Shown: one piece after another, positions 50,221 to 62,413 of the stretch | Numbering within the stretch: position 1 is the stretch's first letter | Layout of the letters: each line of letters begins with the position of its first letter | Assembly: GCA_964017195.1 (NCBI GenBank) | Contig: OZ024891.1 | Location: 11,524,458-11,588,457, forward strand | DNA from: Siderastrea radians | Lineage: Eukaryota; Cnidaria; Anthozoa; Scleractinia; Rhizangiidae | Length of the DNA stretch: 64,000 nt | Direction: 5' to 3' | Notes under the pieces: model-generated | Seen by the model: only the letters and a program-made list of their open reading frames with translations | Database searches by the model: none | Told to the model about the DNA's origin: nothing | Position numbers and translations under genes: made by a program

Positions 50221-51803
50221 CTGAAATTAAAAATAAATGGCCCGACGTGACTTAATAAACTTGCAACAAGGTCTATATAAATTCACATATACTGACTTGT
50301 TCAATGTAATGCACGATGCACGAAATTCAAAAATAACCATAGTCGAACCTCTCCTTGCGTTAACGCCCTGTAAGTAACCATCTCTCCTAAGGGACCACCT
50401 ATCTTAAATACCAAAAATTTTCCAGACAAGTCCCTACAGTTGAAATTTCTCGGATCACGCTTAAAAATCGAGGATTCTGGGCGATGCGACCACTTGACAT
50501 GATCCATCTCATTGCGGACGCAAATTGGATCATGAGATGCGGAGCAACCCCTATATATACACGTCGTATTACTGTTATCTGTCTCTACTGGTCTATGCAA
50601 CTTAGACATATCATTCGGTGTTGAAAATTACTCACACTGAAATCTTATCGATGAACTGCCGGATAGGTTCTTCTGAATAGGGCAAAGAAACATAACCAGG
50701 TGAAGCAATGAACTTGCATTTGCATGTATATTGCTGTCACGCCATAATCCTCAATGACTTCATTTTTATCTTTAATACGTGCACAATCCGAGAGCTTAAT
50801 ATTGTCTTGCTGGCATATCGTGGGATAATGCCCTTCGTTGAAAGATCTCTTCTCAAAATCTCGCACCTTCCAGTGAAACGTCGTTTCTAGATAGGGCGAA
50901 TGCTTAGTTTTTGGAGATTTTATCCTGGGATGTGCTAAAGGACAAGTTCTCGTTTAAGGTGGCCGAACACAGTTTTCTTGTACCTATGTGTTATTTATCG
51001 TTTTTTTTTCAAAGCACTGGCAGTTGGTTAGCCAAAATTGGCAAGGTGCAAGTTCAACTAAAGAAGAATGTATTTTGATATGTTTTATTGGACTAGGTAC
51101 CGTTACCATGGCAACACAGCTGGTAGTAAACCAGCATTAAATAATGGGTTTGATTTATTTTCAGAAAAACCAGTCGTTAGATTTTTTCCATCATTTGTCT
51201 TTAGAAAACTCAGAAAAATACTGGCCTATTGACACTGGTCTCGTGAAATTGTGACAGAGAGATCTTCTGTTATTTTGTGTTTTGCATTTTAACGTTTTCT
51301 GAACATGTCCTCTGTCAGATTTCAATTTTTGCTTGCAGGCGAGCTAAGCGTGTTCCGAACTATTATTCTACCAAATTTCATGAAATTCTAACGAGCGGTT
51401 CCGTAGAAATCAGTGCATTTCCACTAAATCGTGCAGTCACAATTTTCTGGTTAACTACGCATGCGCTGCATTTGACAGGATTCTCGATCTTTCTCGATCC
51501 ATACAAACAATCCCAGAAAGGCAGGGTATTTTCCAAGAGTATTACCTTTTATACATTGAAAAACAAACGTTTTTGACACATAACAAATTGTTTCAGGATT
51601 GTTAAGACGGAAAAAACACTTGCACTTTCAAAAACACTTGCACAGTCTTCACTGAACAAAATGAAATGATCGCTGTGCAGGCGCCAACAGGCGCCATGTT
51701 TGTTTTTTCTCAAAGCCTTATGTGCGCGCGCTTATTCACGTCAGCAGTACAAATCGTAGAGCGCGCGCAAACTGTGTTCAGACACCTTAAAACCTTCCCT
51801 TAC
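50221..51803. other. intron between discoidin domains 1 and 2
   Basis: No exon or clear element is seen. Short open frames on both strands lack motifs. Confidence 0.6.
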
Positions 51804-51945
51804 CTGAACGGCAGCCATATAACTCCATCCTCAGTGAAATCCATCCATACCACTTAACAGGGTGAAGGCGGATAAAACGGGCAATGATTGGCGGGTCAAA
51901 TGTGTTTTTGACAACACTATGCATGTCGCTGTTGCCGTGGAATAC
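51804..51945 (-). CDS. discoidin domain 1, exon C
   Basis: Minus strand: acceptor ATCGTAG, 142 nt phase 0 to phase 1, donor G|GTAAGG. It encodes V-F-H-G-N-S-D-M, I-I-A-R-F-I-R-L-H-P and L-R-M-E-L-Y-G-C, the classic domain end. Confidence 0.9.
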
Positions 51946-52667
51946 CTACGATTACAAAACTGTATTAACGTATTGTACCGACTCTGCTGGCAAGGGCTCT
52001 CCCTTTTAAGAAAAATGGCATTTCGATACACTGTGCAGGTATAAAAATTCCTTGAATTTGATTCGACCGTGGGTAGTCGCGTATGATACCTCATTAATTT
52101 GTACATCTCCTCCCTGAATGGATCAATGACGAAAAGACTCATTTGCTTTAATAATGTTAAGGTTAATAAACGGTCTGCATACATAAGGACATGAATAATA
52201 TCGGGGGTTTGAATAATATCGGGGGCTGTTTTGGATACAGCTGACAATATATTAATGTGGTTGCTGAAATGCAAGTCACGTACTGGGTGACTTGTACATC
52301 TATTTACGTCTTGTGTGATAAGTTAAATTATGTAATTTTGCTAAAATATTACCTTTCTTGCGAATACATGTAAAATAAACTTACGTTCCGATTTTTGGCC
52401 TTCAGCAATATGAATATTTGCAGCGGGTGCTTTTTACGAAAACGCGCCCAGAGAGCCTTATTGTAACTATATTGTCACCTTAGCAAACGTGCACTGCGTT
52501 ACAAGAAATTTAACCAAGCGTGGAACATAGCGCGAAGCTTAAAGGGCCTTGTATTGCTTATAAATATCTGTCTGTCTTGTGTCTACTTAAGTCATGCTAG
52601 AATGTGCCAAACCTGACAAAGGGATGAGTACTCTGATCCCAAAAATAAAAGCCATATCTCCAAAACA

Positions 52668-52716
<49 letters not shown>

Positions 52717-52816
52717 TCTCGCTGATCGTCCTCACAAGTACAGTAAGGACGCAGCTCGACAAGGTCGGACAGAAAGCATATATAGGCGCCTTCTCGCATT
52801 TGAGTCTGAAACTCAC
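51946..52816. other. intron with an (ATA)n microsatellite
   Basis: 52668-52714 is a clean trinucleotide AAT/ATA array. The poly-isoleucine/leucine open frames across it are artefacts. No exon. Confidence 0.8.
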
Positions 52817-53074
52817 CCTGACAACGTCATAATTAGCTTGCTTAAAAAATGTGTAAAAGCCTCCATCCAAGCTGTAAGACACCATGTACTCAGTCACCCA
52901 TTGAGCTGCTTCTTGTCGACCCTGAGTTCCAACCTTTGTCACCTTTGTAATGTCACCTAAATCTATCTGAATCCACTGTCCTTTGTCCAGGTACAGGGCG
53001 GACCATGCTCCCGTTTTTCCACCACCTGCCACGTGACCAAGCCTGGCGTTCGTAACGCCATGAGTATCATTGAC
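52817..53074 (-). CDS. discoidin domain 1, exon B
   Basis: Minus strand: acceptor TCTTCAG, 258 nt (86 codons) phase 0 at both ends, donor AGG|GTGAGT. It encodes N-A-R-L-G, K-T-G-A-W-S-A, Q-W-I-Q-I-D-L-G, V-G-T-Q-G-R-Q and Y-M-V-S-Y-S-L-D-G. It links 54444-54511 and 51804-51945. Confidence 0.93.
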
Positions 53075-54155
53075 CTGAAGATACATCGATGAAAGGTTAA
53101 TGACTAATTATGAATTAATTTAGCTTCGTGGGCGAATGGGTTTGAAAATTCTGGGGTATGCGGGAAAGTGCTTCCTTTTCTACCCTTTCCTGAAATGTGA
53201 AAAATGCTTTAAACTCGCGAAAAAAAAACCTAAGGAAACGCTTGCTACGCATGCTAGAATTGATTAAATTTGGTTACCTGGGATCTCATTTCTTTTCTGA
53301 AACATTAAATGTAGGGAACATACTTCCCGTCACAGCTTTACAAGTACTGTCATTCTTTCAATTTAGCATTTTGATTTAATTTTATCAAAATAACTGAGTT
53401 CAACAAAACAAGCCTAAATTTTGCAAATGAGTGAAATTAATTCGCCTCTTAGGCTATCAAACCCTTGACAATACTACGAGAAATTTTGTTCCTCCTCTAT
53501 ATAATATTACTTGAAAATTAAGCATGTTCTTGATTTAACTGCATGGTTGAGTGGGCGGGTGAATGGATGGAAAGGTGGGTGGATAGATAGAAAATAGATA
53601 GATAGAAAACTTTAGTTAACCACGGAACTTTGTTCAAATACTACAATACATTGCACTTTCGTTCTTCCCAAAAGCCGTGAATTACAATATAAAAGCAAAG
53701 CTTTTAAAACTATATGCAAATTTACATCAATATATCAAATATCGTTGTATGAAACATCGTTCAAATAAAGTGTAAGCTGAAAGTTGATAGAGAGATTGAC
53801 AGATTCTAATTTGTTCTTGAAAGCTTTCATGGATTTTTAATTTCATATCGTCTGGTAAGGAATTCCTAATTTTCGCCCACAGTGTAGGCAAAGTTTTTCC
53901 GGTATTAATCCGTTCTAACTGCCGGTAAGGCTAGATTTCGCCTTGAAGTCATAAGATTATACACCGATCTCCGAGCATTATTCGAAAAGATGTCTTCTGA
54001 ATAGGCTGGGGTCATACCATTCATAATTTACGTTATAAGAGCTTTTTGTTTGCTTCTCCTTTCTTTGAGATTGGACTAACCAAGCTTACTTAGCAATTCA
54101 TTTATTGGCGTTAGGTCCATCATGTGGATGGTTGGATGGCTGGACGGATGGATGG

Positions 54156-54191
<36 letters not shown>

Positions 54192-54443
54192 ATGGATGGA
54201 TGGACGGAAGGAAGGACGGACGGACGGACGGACGGACGGATGGATGGATGGATGGAAGCATGCATGGATGGATGCACAGATAGATGCGTGGATGGAACGA
54301 AGGAAGGAAGAAGGAAGGGAGGAAGGAGGAAGGAAGGAAGGAAGGAAGGAAGGAAAAAATTTATTGAATGTTTAAGTAATGGTGGAATGATTGAATGATT
54401 ATTGTTGTGGTGATTTAACGGAAGCCATTTTAACAATACTTAC
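53075..54443. other. intron with (GGAT)n and (GGAA)n arrays
   Basis: 54122-54300 is a GGAT/GGAC tetranucleotide array and 54298-54356 a GGAA array. The Pro/Ser/His-rich open frames here are repeat artefacts. No exon. Confidence 0.85.
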
Positions 54444-54511
54444 TTGGGTAGTAGCTTTTATGTGAGAGTCTGGAATTGTTCCATCTCCCATCCCCAGAGG
54501 AGAGTCGCAGC
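54444..54511 (-). CDS. discoidin domain 1, exon A
   Basis: Minus strand: acceptor TTCTAG, 68 nt phase 1 to phase 0, donor CAA|GTAAGT. It encodes G-C-D-S-P-L-G-M-G-D-G-T-I-P-D-S-H-I-K-A-T-T-Q. It joins in phase to the signal-peptide exon at 58649-58697 upstream and to exon B downstream, starting the mature protein with the domain's first cysteine. Confidence 0.93.
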
Positions 54512-54880
54512 CTAGAAGTGACGTCAGTATATCAAGAAATATAACTGGCTTGTTTGTTACTTCATATAGTGGAATCACGGTTAATTGATTATGAAATAAT
54601 CGAAACGTTAGAAAATATGGTGATTGCGGACGAAAACTTAAAAACGCATTAAAGAGGTAGTGTAACTAAATAATTCAAGAAAGTTGGTAGAACATCAAAT
54701 TTGCGCTTTTCAAGCTCAAGGTAAATGTTCATGCTCATGGCTTTAAAGAAATTATTAAGAGAAATAATTCGATAAACAAATCAATAAAAAGAGCTTCAGT
54801 ATACATACCTTCCACTACATATCCTGGAATTTAAAATAAAAACAGTTTTAGTGTGTTAAATGGATTGCCTACAGTACTTT

Positions 54881-55353
54881 TTTAAAGTGGTACTACGTTC
54901 AAAAAACCACTCTTCGTTTTTCGTTTTTTTTCTTTTTTCTGATTTTGAAACTATGTTTACTACGCACTCCCCAAGCGAAATTTTGACGTCATTTACTCCC
55001 GACGTTTAGAATGCAGTGTGTGAACTCAACTTGTTATGCAAAACACAAGTTTGAGAGATTCTGGCTTAATTTAGCATGCAGTACAGGAGTTGCAATGTGA
55101 GCTTTCAGACTCTCAAACTCATGTTTTGCATAACTAATAACCCGTGTTCAGACACTGTGTTCTAAAGCTCGTGAGTAAATGACGTCATTGTATCCTTTCT
55201 GGTGTAATAATGGCAGACCATTAAATTGGAAAATTTCAATTTCAATAAACAGTCTTACAGGCATAAAAGTTTGCTTGGGGAGTGTTTGGTAAACATAGTT
55301 TTGAAATCCAAAGAAAAATAAAAGTGATTTTTTGGTCGTGGTGCCACTTTAAA
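54881..55353. mobile_element. foldback MITE, about 470 bp (copy 2)
   Basis: Same palindromic element as 26300-26772, within the duplicated segment: arms AGTGGTACTACG...AAACTATGTTTACTA and the complement, with inner arms AATGCAGTGTGTGA and CAAAACACAAGTTTGAGA. It was present before the duplication. Confidence 0.8.
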
Positions 55354-56057
55354 ATTAAAATAAAATAAGACAATCCATTCATTTGACGTAACAATTACGG
55401 CAGGTCCCCAAAAGGTGGCCATCTTGGATCCGCCATCTTGGATTTCTTGATTCTTCCAGCCAAAGTTGACCAAAAAAGAAACCAAAATGAATAAAAGAAC
55501 ACGAAAATGATATAAAAATGCAAAACGTACTTCAGAAAGTTAGAATTTTTCAATGGAAAGGTGAAAATTCAAAATTCTGAAAAAAGTGCCTGGCAAAAAG
55601 CGGTTGCTATGGTAACATCAAACTTGATGGAGAAACACTTGCTGTGCCAAGTTATTCCCAGATAAATTCCCAGATAATTCTCAGATAAATTTTAGGAAAA
55701 TTCAGCAATTGTGGTGGCTTTAGTTTGATTATTAAACAAAGTTATAAACGTCCAAAGTCAGTGTGAGCAAAATCGGCTGTTTCCATGTTATTTCCCAAAA
55801 AGGTGTTATTTTTGTAAAAAGTGCAATATTCCTTGTCAACGATGCTTTAAACAAAAATTTCTGCTTGAGTCAAACATTATGGTTGTCAGTTTAAAAGCAA
55901 TATTTTATATATCTTTATACTTCTATTGAGATTAATTAAGCCATCAATAAAAGGATTTGTCAAGCCGTTAAAACGAAGAGACAGAAACGTGATCAAAGGA
56001 ACGTTTCTGCTTTCCTTGTTTAGTTTGTCTTAAGAGCAATTCTCTGTAAGAATCAAA

Positions 56058-57459
56058 CAAAGTGGGAAATGAAAAATTTTGACCCTCCACTCAAATTTGT
56101 ATGCAAGTAGATATCCATGGGGGATGTTCGAAAATGGCCATTACTGAGGTCACAACTAAATTGTTGCCATGGTAACAGCGAATGTTTGTTGACGCCCGAG
56201 AACCCAATTTTTGAACGCAAATACTGTTGTGAAAACTGCACAATTTAAAACGTTATTTCTCAAGTTTTTGAAAACACTACACTTCCAGACTTGGGACAAA
56301 TGTAAAACAACTATTCTAGTTTCTTTCTATGTATACGGCTTTTCATTACATTTATCGTAAACAAAATAAACGGCGAATTAAACGGCGACTTTCCCGCATT
56401 TGCATTGTTTGAAAATTCACTTTTTATTATAATTATTTATTAATGTAGTTGGCTCGAAGATATTAGCACTTGAGTGCTACACTGTAAATTCGAGGATAAA
56501 TAAAGTTTATTGATTGATTGATTGATTGAATTAACTACACCGTGTCTCGGCCATTTTAATTCGTGAGTAAAACAAACAGTACATTTCTTTTAATATCTCC
56601 AAAAGGACATCAGTTCTAGAATTGAAACCACATGGATAGCTTACAACAGACATTGTAGTTACTAAATCTGTAAAATTCTCAGCGGGGCGGGCTTATTTTG
56701 TTTTCATAGCAATCAACCAAGAAGCCATAAAAATGAGATTTCTTAAATTTTGTCAAAATTAACATTCCGTAAATTTGCTGGAAAAATCGGAAGAAAGCTG
56801 AAACGACCTTGAGATTTAAAGAAAATTGTTTGTTAAGTAATTCTCTGCTAAAAACAACCGTTCATAAACCGTATTTTTGGAAACAATTTGAATCGAAATA
56901 CAGCTTACTTGACGGCTTTGTTCATTTCTCCACTTTTCGACTCATGTTGAGCGAGCTGGTTCTTTCTGTACAGCACTTGCATTGTTTGAAAATTCACTGT
57001 TCTGAGCCTGTTCTTTCAGCTGGTAGTGTTATTTATCCCCGGCAGTAGTCCATCCCCTTATTTCACCCCACTGAAGTCAGCTTTGGTGGCACTGTCGGCA
57101 GAAATAAGCCAACATTGAGTTCAGTCAGTACAGGTACATTTAGCTACATTTCCACCGTAGCCTTTCGCTCTACTTCTCGATCAGACGTCACCATTCACTC
57201 CAAAAGATGAAAAGATGCATCCTTTCAACTACGATTGAAATGATACTTTTTGGAGACGGCTTTCAGCGTTGTCATTCTTGGCGATGAAAATTCTTTTTTT
57301 CTTCCTTTTCGTTTCACACAGTTGACGGAACTCTTCGTTTTCGAATGGATGACTGTGGGACTCCTCTGAAGACCTCATGATTCATTTTTACATCCCCCAT
57401 GGATATTTACTTGTATACAAATTTAAGTTGGGGGTCAAAATTTTTCATTTCCCACTTTG
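56058..57459. mobile_element. non-autonomous TIR element, 1.4 kb
   Basis: Terminal inverted repeats of about 69 bp: CAAAGTGGGAAATGAAAAAT at the left, through CAAATTTGTATGCAAGTAG to CATGGGGGATG, and the complement at 57391-57459. It is missing from the otherwise matching copy 1, which marks it as an insertion after the duplication (or a loss from copy 1). The target duplication is not clear because the flanks differ from copy 1. It contains an AATAAAGTTTATTGATTGATTG tail at about 56498-56530 that looks like the 3' end of a nested retroelement. No transposase frame. Confidence 0.8.
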
Positions 57460-58648
57460 CTTGAGCCTTTCATAGATATACCTAAAAAGTATGTCCTTTC
57501 AACAACAATTTCTGCATTCGAAACTGATCTTCATGTATTACAGCGTTTTGTTCTCCTTGTTAGTGCACATGATATTGTTTTCCTTTATTTTGCCTTCGTT
57601 GGTGAAGTAAATGACTTAAATAAAAGAACTGAACAACAAGACCTGCCCACCTCTCTCTATATATTTTTTTTAAGAGTGTGTTATGTTTGTGGCTAGTAAA
57701 AGCAATAATAGTCCTTGCCACGCTAGTGGTTTAATGGTCGACGTTCGCAGGCAGATTTTTTTGGACGAAAAGAGTTTTTAAAATAATAATATTTGCTCAT
57801 GGAAGCAGTTGTCTAACGTGTTTTCTATAAGCTGAATGACACGCACGTATATTAACTTTTTGGAAGGAAAAAGCCGACACCTTTTAACCTTGTTTGGCCT
57901 GTTTGTATCTTCACATACCTCGGAAATTTAAAAAAAATGCCATGAGATGGTAAAATTATATCTAACGAGGGACGACGTCCGTTCCAATTTAAGAAAATAT
58001 TGATTTCTTAACTGCTTTTCAATTTACCTCTAATCTATCTTATATTGTCCTATCTTATCTTATTTTATCTAGCAAAATGTGGCTACTATGCACTCAAACA
58101 AAAACAGTCCTGTTTGAATTCCTTCATTCCTTTCAAAGATCGAAGTTTGAGGGGCCGTGGTGCTGTTTCTCTGGAGTCGAAATACTCTAATGAATATTTT
58201 CTAATCCTACTTTCTTTTACTGTGACAATTTCTCTACATTACGTCTGTATTTTTTTGGCACCACAGCCTTGAATATAGAAACAACGAACAAAAGAAGAAC
58301 TCATGAGAAACAAAATACCTGCTAAGTGCAGATCTACTTTTTGCACGCTTCAGGAGGTGATGTTATTTGGCTAGTTTTTGCACTTTTAACTATCAAAATA
58401 TTATCACGATAATGAGAAAAACTGTCATAACTCGTCATATCTTTACTACTGGAAAGCCTAAAACCTAAGCGTTAAAACATTTGAGCACCTTAATTTATCG
58501 CCCCTGCCATGTTTAAAATAACTAGTAATCAATGAATTTTTTTAAAAAGAACAGAAAACGACAACATCGATATCGTACAGACCTAATTTTCTGATTAAAA
58601 AAGGTGTAGCTTTTAATATCTAACAAAGGGGTATTTGATGTAGCTTAC

Positions 58649-58697
58649 CAAATCCTAACGAAAGGTGAATCAAGATGATAAGCAGCAGAGTGTCCAT
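58649..58697 (-). CDS. signal-peptide exon, discoidin/TSP1 gene
   Basis: Minus strand: ATG at 58697-58695, then M-D-T-L-L-L-I-I-L-I-H-L-S-L-G-F and donor G|GTAAGC (phase 1). It is a short leucine/isoleucine-rich secretory signal. The exit phase fits the exon at 54444-54511, giving a mature N-terminus close to the first discoidin cysteine. This is the start of the main host gene of the window. Confidence 0.85.
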
Positions 58698-59524
58698 CTG
58701 CACACTAAGGACGAATGCGTTATGATAATTCGGATTTAAATTAACAATGAAGTTACCAAGCCAAAGCGGCAAACAATCGTTTATGCCGGCCCTTTTTCAT
58801 TCTGTTTCAAATCACTAAATATAAACGCTCATACCTAAAAAAAATTACAAGGGGAAATTAAGCTTAAAAACGAAACAAAACCTCTCTTACGTTTTCTTAA
58901 TAATTAAAAACTGGCTTTGGCCGTTTTGTTTCCAAAGAGGTATTCTTTTTCTCAAAAGAGCAATATTCCTTGTCAAAGATATCTTAAAGACAGATGGTCG
59001 CTTGGCTCAAGCAATGGTTTTCATTTTAAAAACAATATACCATGGTACTTTCAATGAGATTAATTGGGCCATCAGTGAAACAAGTTGTCAAGCCGTTACA
59101 CACGCAAAGGGTCAGAAACGTGAGGAAAGGAACGCTTCTGCTTTCCTTGTTTTAAATGTACTTTAGAATTTTCATGTGTATTTCCTTAAACTTAAACTTA
59201 AACTTAAACTTAAACTTAAGAGCACGTGCTCGTTAGTAACAACAAATTTCGCATTCGATTTATCGTCGACCAGAGTGTTTTTACTGTTGTTAAGTTAAAC
59301 CGAACGTATTATCTAGAAGGCGCATGACGCAGGCTAGAAGAAGACGGGCTACCTTGACTGACCAACTTATAATTAAACAAGTTTACTTCTCGGTCTCTTC
59401 TAAGTGCTTTTTATCCAGGTCTAACTTCTTAACTTGTGCTAATTTCCGTGAATACGGCTTTTGTTCAAAGTTGTTGGCGTACTTTAGTGAAGGGGATAGT
59501 CAAAGCGATCTGAAAGCTTAGCCA
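58698..59524. other. 5' flank of discoidin/TSP1 gene with repeats
   Basis: 58930-59185 is a third, more diverged copy of the sequence at 27190-27450. 59185-59219 is a 6-bp tandem repeat (CTTAAA). The promoter of the gene on the minus strand must lie here, but I see no decisive element. Confidence 0.6.
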
Positions 59525-61133
59525 TAGCCTGAGTATCAGGCCCTAGGAAGGGGGAGGGGGAGGGGGGAAGGGGAAGAGGGCCTGACACAAAGCCATTGAT
59601 TGGCTCATGTTCAACATCCAGAATCTGGATGTTACGCTGATTGGCCAAGATACAAAGAACGCATCACGTGAGTCACGCCAGAGTCAGGAAATTTAGACAC
59701 AATTTGAATTTTCTCTTTGTGAACCCTTTGAAAGCCGCGCAGCCTTTAACATATTGCTCTTGAGAGTAGTTCTCTTCAGCGATTTTACACTTTTAAAATG
59801 TACGAAAGGTGGTTATATTCTCGTTGTTATAGCTTATTTGTAGCGAGCAAAAAACGGCTCGGTACAGTTTGTATTCAGCGGAGGAAAAATATGTGCAAGT
59901 TTAGCACCTTATGCAACAGACAACTTTATTTCAGCGTGTCCTGTAGAATTTCTCGTCAGTTTTGTAAGGTATGTCTGCCTATTAAAATACCTGCCATTTT
60001 GGGCTAGTAAAAGCAATAATATTTTTCCATATTCGCTGTGATCTCTGGTATCTGCTTTAAAAACTCCGTACAATTGTGATTTGCACGATTTCAGAGCACA
60101 ATGTTTTGCTTCACGCAGCATGCATTCTGTAAATATATCCAGTCTCGACACTGTTTTTGTTTTGGTATGTATCACGCCTTTGGTAGAAGCGTGGATAAAA
60201 TCCCCTTATGAGTTTTTGATACGATATGCAGTGCGTTTTGATGTAGGTTAACTGATATAGCTTCATCGCTTAATGTAGCCGTTATTGGCAACTGGAGAGT
60301 ATAGAAAAGCCCGATATTTTAGCATTAGCATATAGTTTTACCAATCAAGCGACTGGCTTCTTTGTGCCACTAAGCTAAACATAAGTTTACAAGACCGCGG
60401 TTTCGAATCTTACGATTCTCACCAGTTGTACCGTCACAGTCTTCTCAGGAGTTTTGGGGACGGCGGAAGGATTTTCCTCCGAGTTAACCGAGGTCTCCAC
60501 AAAGACAACACGCAGTTCCACTTTAGCAAAACGCTTTAAGAACGGGAAATGATATTCGTTGCATTTTCTTTCAACATTTAGGACATAAAAGAACGAAAAA
60601 AATACCGTAGTCGAAACGACTCGCAGGCGAAACGACCGGTTACCGCAGTTCCTGGACCAACTTGTACTAACAGTTTGCAACCATTCGAGCGTATTTCTTG
60701 CAAACAGATTCACGATAACCCGGAGACTCCAACACTCTGCGAAAACTTTTCCAATACGACTTGTTTTTCACCTAACACACGTGAAAATGTTTTGTTGTAT
60801 GTCTCTAAAAATAGGGATATGGAAGCCGCACAAGAGCCGAATCTAGTGAGAACGTTTTCTTGGCAAATTCTGCAGAGTTTTCGCTCAGAACCCATGCGAA
60901 CAACTCGACAGAAAACATACCAATCTTGGCCGTTAAACCTTCATTTCGCGCAAGTACACACATGACAGTTTATTGACATGGCGTGCAACCGGAAATAATT
61001 CTGATTGGCTGCTTATCTAAGAGAAGCGTATAGTATTTCAAGGAGGCGGAAGGCTCAAAACCGGGCTGTTGTGTCAGGCTTTCCTTTTCCCATCCCCCCC
61101 CCCCCCCCCGCTGAAAGCCTGATACTCAGGCAA
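59525..61133. mobile_element. non-autonomous DNA transposon, 8-bp TSD (hAT- or P-like)
   Basis: The ends are inverted: TAGCCTGAGTATCAGGC at the left and GCCTGATACTCAGGCAA at the right, followed inward by long G-runs (left) or C-runs (right) and a shared GCCTGACACAA. The 8-bp CTTAGCCA is repeated on both flanks (59517-59524 and 61134-61141). An 8-bp duplication fits hAT or P superfamilies. Each terminal 15-mer is itself a hairpin (GCCTGA/TCAGGC). No transposase frame is found in 1609 bp; open frames at 60387-60965 have no motif. Confidence 0.8.
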
Positions 61134-61141
61134 CTTAGCCA

Positions 61142-62413
61142 AGGCTTCATTTAACAATTCCTCTGGATTCTGCTTGTATTTCTGTTTCGTTTAAACTACC
61201 AATTATTGCGTTAACATAAAAAGCCCTTAGATAGTCCGGGATTTTAAAATTAACGGAATGCTTATAGAGGCCAGGATTCAGGCAGATATCCCCACTAATT
61301 AATTGCTAGTCATGTAAGCTGAAAGCTAGGAACAGAGTTTGGATTATGGTTTATCCTTGAAGCAAAATAAATTGTCCCACGGTCTGGACTTTCGACTTCA
61401 CACGAGTGTGAGAAACATAACGAGCAAAGCTTTGTCTTTTAAATAGTAGTCATCCCCGAGACCACGCCATTGAGTGATTTCGATCAATGTCAGGATCTAA
61501 AACATTGTCTTTGCCAGGCTTGCAGTGCAATACGAGCACACAGAGAAGCAATATATGCGGAGCTGCAAAACATGTGACTGCCATCTTGGTATCAAACATC
61601 TTACGATGTCCTATGATGTAGAATGGCCATTACGAAATCAGATCCAAGCTATGTTTTTTGCTCAAGAAGAATCATAAAATTTAAGTTCCACAAAATTATT
61701 CAAGGAGGTTGCTTTCTTTTCTCCCATGTTTACATAATTTGTTATGTGGCATCGGACGTATAAGTTTAAGTCATTCTCTAGCTACTATGTGACTCAGGTT
61801 GCCCATCGTGTTGGGACCCAGTTTTCACCTGAATTCGACGAACAGGTTTTTCTGCTATATCAATGAGTTACTTTGATGAATCATTAGTTTTGAAGACATT
61901 TATGTTAACACGTCTCTTTAAATTAATCCTCGTTATTTCAACAGCTTAGAAGAGCTTTAGTAAACGCGTTTTAGCATTTTGGGTTAATTTTTAGTACGCA
62001 TCGTATTGAGTTAACTCAAGCCGCCAAATGCAACGATGTAAACCAAATGATATTTAACTTAACAGAATCCTAAGCAGTTTTAAGTGGCTGTTTCTGCCTT
62101 AGCATAAACTGGAGTTAATGTTTAGCTCGAATAACCCCCGGGCTCCTGGAGCGATCGCATGTATTTTTCCAGTGTACTCGATTTTGCACTTTGAATCTCG
62201 TAAGTCACGCGTTCTCTCACCGCTCCTATTGTAACAGCCAATTAGACTGTTTATTTGCACGTGCTGCTTTCCATTGGCCAATCAGCTCTAAGCACTTTTC
62301 TCACTGTGGCGTTTGTACCTATAGGACACAGTTCGTGGCTAATTTCGCATTCAGATCAATCTGTCGTACAAGTCAATTGTATTTTTACTTGTTTTTTCTC
62401 GATCATCTTCGCC
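61142..62413. other. non-coding flank and DIRS 5' region
   Basis: No gene is seen in 61142-62200. 62213-62290 has CCAATTAG, CATTGGCCAATCAG and similar CCAAT-box-like pairs, which may be the promoter or left terminus of the retroelement starting at 62414. Confidence 0.5.

Larger units (their letters stand above)
54441..58637. repeat. segmental duplication, copy 2
   Basis: Same-orientation copy of 25893-28717, enlarged by the TIR element at 56058-57459 and by an unmatched stretch at about 57785-57995. The left boundary is at the donor of exon 54444-54511 and the right boundary ends just before the signal-peptide exon (58649). This copy sits in the intact gene, so it is probably the source of copy 1. 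Confidence 0.85.

Noticed and set aside
52587..52800. Poly-isoleucine or poly-leucine frames
   Set aside because: They cross an (ATA)n microsatellite and run past the splice donor of exon 52817-53074.
54076..54436. Pro/Ser/His-rich and Gly/Asp/Trp-rich frames up to 112 codons
   Set aside because: They are translations of GGAT/GGAA tetranucleotide repeats inside an intron.
56040..57465. A target-site duplication for the 1.4-kb TIR element
   Set aside because: No direct repeat at the ends could be read with confidence, and the flanks differ from the empty copy.
59185..59219. CTTAAA tandem repeat as an internal telomere remnant
   Set aside because: The unit is not TTAGGG, the telomere repeat known in cnidarians; it is a simple 6-bp microsatellite.
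60387..60965. Possible transposase frames in the 8-bp-TSD element
   Set aside because: Frames of about 100 codons on both strands carry no catalytic motif and overlap each other.
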